Assembly: GCA_958295605.1 (NCBI GenBank)
Contig: OY282498.1
Span: forward strand, 15,879,067 to 15,943,066
Source: Ajuga chamaepitys
Lineage: Eukaryota > Streptophyta > Magnoliopsida > Lamiales > Lamiaceae
Length of the DNA: 64,000 bases
Reading direction: 5' to 3'
The notes beneath the pieces were generated by a model. That model was not told where the DNA came from and ran no database searches. It saw only the letters and a program-made list of their open reading frames with translations. Shown here piece by piece: positions 59,621-64,000 of this stretch. The position numbers and the translations under genes were made by a program. The number at the start of each line of letters is the position of its first letter. Positions within the stretch are counted from its first letter, which is position 1.

Positions 59621-59819
59621 GTTTGACAAAAGGTTGAATATGTCAATTCTCGATCTGCCTTCTTTAAGACCAATTCCAAAATCCCCCTTAGTGTGTTTAT
59701 TGAAAGTGACACTGTATCGCTCGGCATCACCCGCCACCATCATTGACTCGGGTGATACCATTACCAAACCTTACGCTATTTCCCTTTTTTAACTATCTTT
59801 ATGGAGTTGTTGATTAATA

Positions 59820-60034
59820 CTCCCTTCGTCCCGCCCTAATTTGTACACTTTCCTTTTTCGGTCGTCCCACCCTATTTTGCACACCCCTAAAATGGAAAGG
59901 AATCTTATAATCTCTACCCTTAAAATCTCCACTCTCAATCTGCACCTTTAAAAAGGTCAAAGATTCCACAAAATCTTCTTTTTCTTAATATACGCGTTGG
60001 AGCAGGAGTGCAAATTAAGACGGGACGGAGGGAG
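59820..60034. mobile_element. Stowaway MITE
   Basis: 215 bp with ends CTCCCTTCGTCCC and GGGACGGAGGGAG, TA duplications at 59818-59819 and 60035-60036. Related to the MITE at 51739. Confidence 0.92.
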
Positions 60035-61058
60035 TAACTTGTATTGGTAGTTTTAAGTTTGGGGGAGTAGTATAGTATAGCTTTGAATTTATGCATTTCA
60101 TAATTGCATTTGTATTGAGCATACTAGATTGCATTTTCATAGGATTGTAAAAATTTGTGGTTAGAATGCATGTTTATCAACTTTAGCAAATTTCATGTAA
60201 AAAAAAAAAAAAGAGAAAAAGTGGCGGAAGAAGATGCTTGCTATGATGGTACGAGTGATTTATATTTTGTTGGCTATATTGTTTGCATAATAAAAGTTGT
60301 GTGGTTAAAAAAACAACGCAAATTTTGGTTAAAATTACTGAGTTTGAGCACCCCCAAATCTTTGATAAGTGAAGGGATAGTACTGCAATAGTTTGAATCA
60401 TATTGATGGTTGTGATTTGGTCCATGAAGCATGTTTTGATGGTTATTGTTGACCAACTCTTTGTAATTTTGAATAAATTATGTTTGAGTTTTGAATATGG
60501 AGTAAATGAAGGACTGCCCCTAAGGTTGTAAAATAAAGTTGTGCGAGGTAATGAAGTTTGGTTGAAAACAAATGAGGAAAAGATGGTGCAAGGTTGAATC
60601 ATCTGCCTACTTTTAGGGATCCTAGTGTGAAAATCAATATTACAAATAAATAACATCCTATGAGTGATGTGGAGTTGCCGACCTCATAAAAAATAAAATA
60701 AATAAATAAATAAACAAAGAAAAAAGAGAAAGAAAGGAAAAGACAAAAAATGGAGAATAAAGGGGTGGTTCTCGTCACGAAGTCTGATTTAATGACCAAC
60801 CTAGTAAAAACTTGACGGATCATTGACCAATTGCGGGAAAGTTTGGACTTTGGACTACAGTGCCCTTTTGCTAATAAGTTTGGGGGAAATTTTGAATTCA
60901 ATCCGGAATTTGTGTTCTTGAACGAGATATGAACGTGCTTCTTTCTACCAAACATGGAAGCCATGTGTGACTAGTGAGATGCCTCCCCTATTTATTCCTT
61001 TGTGTGCTTTAGTTCTAAGTTGCTTGGGGATAAGCAATGAATAATGTTTGGGGGGATT
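60035..61058 (+). other. Athila-like 3' internal region, non-coding
   Basis: Contains a first GTTTGGGGGAG run near 60056 and the functional-looking PPT at about 61047-61058, features seen between pol and the 3' LTR in Athila-like elements. No coding sequence is visible. A simple repeat (AAAT)n occurs near 60685-60712. Confidence 0.5.
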
Positions 61059-61349
61059 TGATAGGCAGAAAAATTTAATTTAGTTGTCAATACTGTAGTT
61101 TTATAGATATTTTGGTTATTGCACTTACTATTTTTCTACCTATCTCGTTTTATCCAATTTACTTCGATTGATTTTTTATTATTTATTTTAAGTGAATTTG
61201 TAGGATTTGTAGATCCAGAAGGAAGAACACGTATATAGTTGGGCTGATACTAGGTGACTTGGTGTCAAGCCCAACAAAAGTAGTCGCCTAAGCTATTTAC
61301 GACAAAGAGCTTGGAATTATGTGACAAAGGGCCCATCATTGTGATCATA

Positions 61350-61480
61350 TGTGGCAGATATTCTCTCACCATATACGAAATATGGCCTCGATTGCTAGTG
61401 ATCAAATGCTTAACATAAGGAGTTAGGGCACCGGTGAAGAGATATGCTTGTCAGTCTTCTGGGCCAGTTTTCAGAAAGGG
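61350..61480 (+). pseudogene. second copy of the unknown gene relic
   Basis: ATTCTCTCACC...TATGGCCTCGATTGCTAGTGATCAAATGCTTA and GTCTTCTGGGCCAGTTTTCAGAAAG parallel 54850-55082 (with TATGGTCTCCATTGCTAATGATCAA and the CTTCAGAAAG end). It is truncated at both ends. Confidence 0.55.
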
Positions 61481-62480
61481 GGGGATCTAGCTATGTAACT
61501 ATGGTTACAGGAGGGGGAAAGCGGAGGCGGAGCGGTTTAGGACCGCCCAGTACCTAGACCGCCTAGGAGCCGCCTAGGCAAGCCCATATAATTCCTCCTT
61601 TTTTTTTTAAAAAAAAAAAAGAATTTTTACATGTCTAATTTATAGGTTTATACTTGTAGATGGTTAAACTTCACTATAAATGTTCATATAATTAATTAAT
61701 TATGCAAGATGAAATGAAAAGAGGAGGGACGGAGGACCTTGAAGTGTCGGGGGAGAGATTTTTACTTTAGTTTTATTTTTCTGCCACTGGAATGAGCAGA
61801 GCGAGGGTTTTAACTTTTAAGATTTATCTTTTTAATTTAATCAATTGTCTCAAGTTCAAAAAATGACGAAATTTTCAATAAAAAAAAATAAATAAAAAAT
61901 ATAAAAACGCCTAGGACCGCCAAGCCCGCTTGAGCGACTTCCTAGCCCTAAAAATGCCTAAAGGAGCCGATTCGGCATAATCAGACATGGGTTGGAGGCG
62001 CTCACCTAGACAACTTTCTGCATCAATTTATGTAACACCACAATCTCGCAAGCAGGTGAAGGATTTTCACTACAACATACTTCTAACTTGAAAATATTTA
62101 TCATCTGAAGACTTTTTAATAAAAATACGAGCTAGAAAATTTCGCATTAACTAATCTATTATTTATGCATAACTAACTCGTAGAAAACATACATCTTTAA
62201 GTTAAAATCTCTAATATATTTTAAGAATCTCAAGAGTAATAGAAACTTCTAACTTAAAAATATTTAAACGTACAATACTTATAATTTCAACCTAAATATT
62301 ATAATTTGAGCATGTTTCTACTCGAGACTTATAACTTCAAAATCAAAAAACTTTTTATAAACTTTAAAACTATTGTAAAAAAAAAGACTTATACTTTGGT
62401 GTTTAACTTCAAATGCATTTACTTTATACTTTATACTTCTTATGGGAAACTTATCCGCGCTAGCTAGATCCCCTGCCGTC
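61481..62480. repeat. GC-rich inverted-repeat block, probable DNA element
   Basis: GGGGATCTAGCTA near 61482 recurs inverted near 62460. Inside, palindromic runs of the GCCTAGG/CCTAGGC type lie at 61535-61580 and 61908-61950. This resembles hAT elements with multiple subterminal CTAGGCG motifs, but I found no matching target duplication, so boundaries and class are uncertain. Confidence 0.35.
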
Positions 62481-62599
62481 CACTAATTCTGAAAATGTTT
62501 TAAGCATAGTATCATGAGTTATGCATACTAGTGGAAAATTCTGTAAGCAGTTATACCAAATGAATATCCACCATAATAATTACATCATTGACTTATGAG

Positions 62600-63202
62600 T
62601 AGCGGTGGCAATGGGGCAGGTCGGGGTGGGTACTTGAATACCCATGCCCGCCCCATCCTTCGAATGGAGCAGCGCGGGGCGACCCGCTGCGGGTCACAGG
62701 TCGGGGCAGGTCGACCCATTATTTTTGAAAAATAAATAAAATTTAATTAATATATAATTTAGAATAAATGTTGACTTAATACATTCTATACAAATATTAT
62801 TTCAAAGAGTCATCATAAAATATAAAAAAATAGAAAATGCTTAAAATACATTTATAATCCTATTTTGTAATATTTATTTATGTGTCTGAACTAATTAATA
62901 ATTTTTACGTTGTATGTTGTTTGTTATTTGGTATTATTTTATACATGTTAGTATTATAAATATTCCGTTATTATTAAATATTACTAGTATATATTAAATT
63001 GATTCATTTATGTGAATAACACCATATATATATATATGTGTGTACATATTACTGCGGGGCAGGGCGGAGCATGACGGGGCGAGGGCATGACCCATGCCTC
63101 CCCCCCCCCCTCCCCCGCCCCCCACGGGTCACAGGGCGGGGCGACCCATATGCCTCGGGTCAGGGCAGATTAGGGCGGGCCAGGTCGAAATTGCCATCCC
63201 TA
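62600..63202. mobile_element. hAT-type MITE with GC-rich arms
   Basis: 603 bp with ends TAGCGGTGGCAATGGGG (left) and TAGGGATGGCAATTTCG (right, inverted), flanked by a perfect 8 bp duplication CTTATGAG (62592-62599, 63203-63210). The arms contain repeated GGGGCGGGT-type motifs with C runs (63104-63123). There is no coding capacity. Confidence 0.92.
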
Positions 63203-63460
63203 CTTATGAGCCAATATTACAACTCAAAAGCCTTTGACTTAGGAGCCAATCTTATGACTCAGAAGCCATATTTCGTGACTTAGAAGCCATCTTGCGACTC
63301 AAAAGTCTGTCTATGAGCCCATCATACGACTCGAAGTCATATTGTTAAGATCACTTTAGAGCCAACCTTACGACTCGAAAGCATTCGATTTAGGAGCCAA
63401 TCTCATGGCTCAAAAGTCTATCTTACGACTTGAGAACAATCATAAGCCCGAAAGGCGAAC
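63203..63460 (+). repeat. short irregular tandem repeat
   Basis: About ten units of a 20-30 base pattern of the form GACT(C/T)(A/G)(A/G)AAGCC...TTA(T/G)GAGCCAATCTTA. The hAT element inserted at one CTTATGAGCC unit, so the array is older. No coding sense was seen. Confidence 0.7.
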
Positions 63461-64000
63461 ATACGAATCACATTACAAATTCAATAGTATAAAAGCCACG
63501 TAGTTACCTACTTTTCATGTAGACCTTCTTTGATTAATGTACGTGATCTTTGATTGAATTGCTTTGGAGAATCTCCAAGGTCATCCGGTCCAACTCGTAC
63601 TACACTCGTCGATTTGTGACATTTAGTCTTATCACTTTCTTTATTATTCTTGCCTTCATCAGAACTTTTTCTATTTATCCTAATCTTAACTTGTACATAA
63701 CATTAGTGTACTTATACACTTATTTAGTCATGCACATTTAGAATACATTAACATAATAGTATGTAACATATAACACATTATACATATAAATAATAATAAT
63801 AACATAGTATTGTATGAGTAACTTAAAAGAAGTTAGATTCATATAGAAATATTTACATTTTTTTAGAAAATATAATGTCTTGAGTAGGGATAATAGTGTT
63901 ACATAGATAATTAGACACCTATATGCAAATAAATTCACATAATTCATATAATTATTTAAAAATTATGAATATATATTTACATATCTATACATTATATGCT
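63461..64000. other. no gene seen
   Basis: AT-rich to the end of the window. Short frames (63550-63741, 63738-63947) have no recognised domain and look like chance. Confidence 0.5.

Larger units (their letters stand above)
57353..61340 (+). mobile_element. degraded Athila-like Ty3/gypsy element
   Basis: The LTR pair is seen as matching sequence: 57353-57640 (TGATATGTG...TTTAGTTGTCAATATTC, AGAACACGTAT, CTAGGTGACTTGGTGT) and 61059-61340. A TTTGGGGGGATT polypurine tract lies just before the right LTR, and Athila-type gag remains lie inside. Pol is missing, so the element is internally deleted. The right LTR is truncated near 61340, where similarity ends. It hosts a Tourist MITE (58727-59481) and a Stowaway MITE (59820-60034). 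Confidence 0.75.

Noticed and set aside
63203..63460. CRISPR-like array
   Set aside because: Units are irregular, there are no unique spacers of constant length, and the setting is a plant nuclear genome.

Overview
This is a repeat-dominated piece of a plant nuclear genome, almost certainly a dicot. It has Ty1/copia and Ty3/gypsy retrotransposons with plant-type domains, Helitrons, Mutator, hAT, PIF/Tourist and Stowaway elements, long AT-rich spacers, (AT)n, (TAA)n and (TC)n microsatellites, and a single ordinary plant-type gene, a membrane RING-H2 finger protein at about 29.9-30.5 kb on the minus strand. No CRISPR array, rRNA or tRNA gene was seen. The species cannot be named from the sequence alone.

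Layout. 0-9.3 kb is a nest four levels deep: a terminal-inverted-repeat DNA element (344-9273) holds a solo LTR (691-9008, duplication GAATG), which holds a complete copia element (1467-8358), whose RNase H/3' pol region holds another solo LTR (6055-7558, duplication ATAAT). 9.5-19.6 kb is a broken Mutator-like (MULE) transposase gene, split by a 5.3 kb non-autonomous Helitron (10966-16294) and by an LTR (16649-19160) that itself contains a solo LTR (16719-18010). 19.9-26.4 kb is an LTR fragment followed by a young, nearly intact minus-strand copia element (20693-26431). 26.4-29.3 kb has relics of a GRF-type zinc-finger gene and of a third copia pol. 29.3-36.7 kb holds the RING gene, small MITEs and a probable SINE.

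36.67-47.59 kb is a complete 10.9 kb Ty3/gypsy element on the minus strand, with 475 bp LTRs and duplication AGATT. It has gag, protease, RT, two RNase H domains and integrase, which is the Tat-type arrangement. Downstream of pol, on the opposite strand, is a split gene (about 37.73-40.97 kb) whose exons join in phase. It has a domain like the plant 'putative gypsy type transposon' family, coiled coils and an RS-rich tail. This is the most interesting object in the window.

The gypsy element sits inside one copy of a local direct duplication (copy A: about 34.98-36.67 plus 47.59-48.9 kb; copy B: about 49.59-51.1 kb). The rest (51-64 kb) holds three MITE types, two minus-strand Helitron 3' ends, a 9-bp-duplication Mutator MITE, a degraded Athila-like element (57.35-61.34 kb) whose gag frame is rejoined when a Tourist MITE is removed, a hAT MITE with a perfect 8 bp duplication, and a short tandem repeat. 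Most coding regions here are transposon relics. The RING gene and perhaps the antisense gene are the only candidates for expression.
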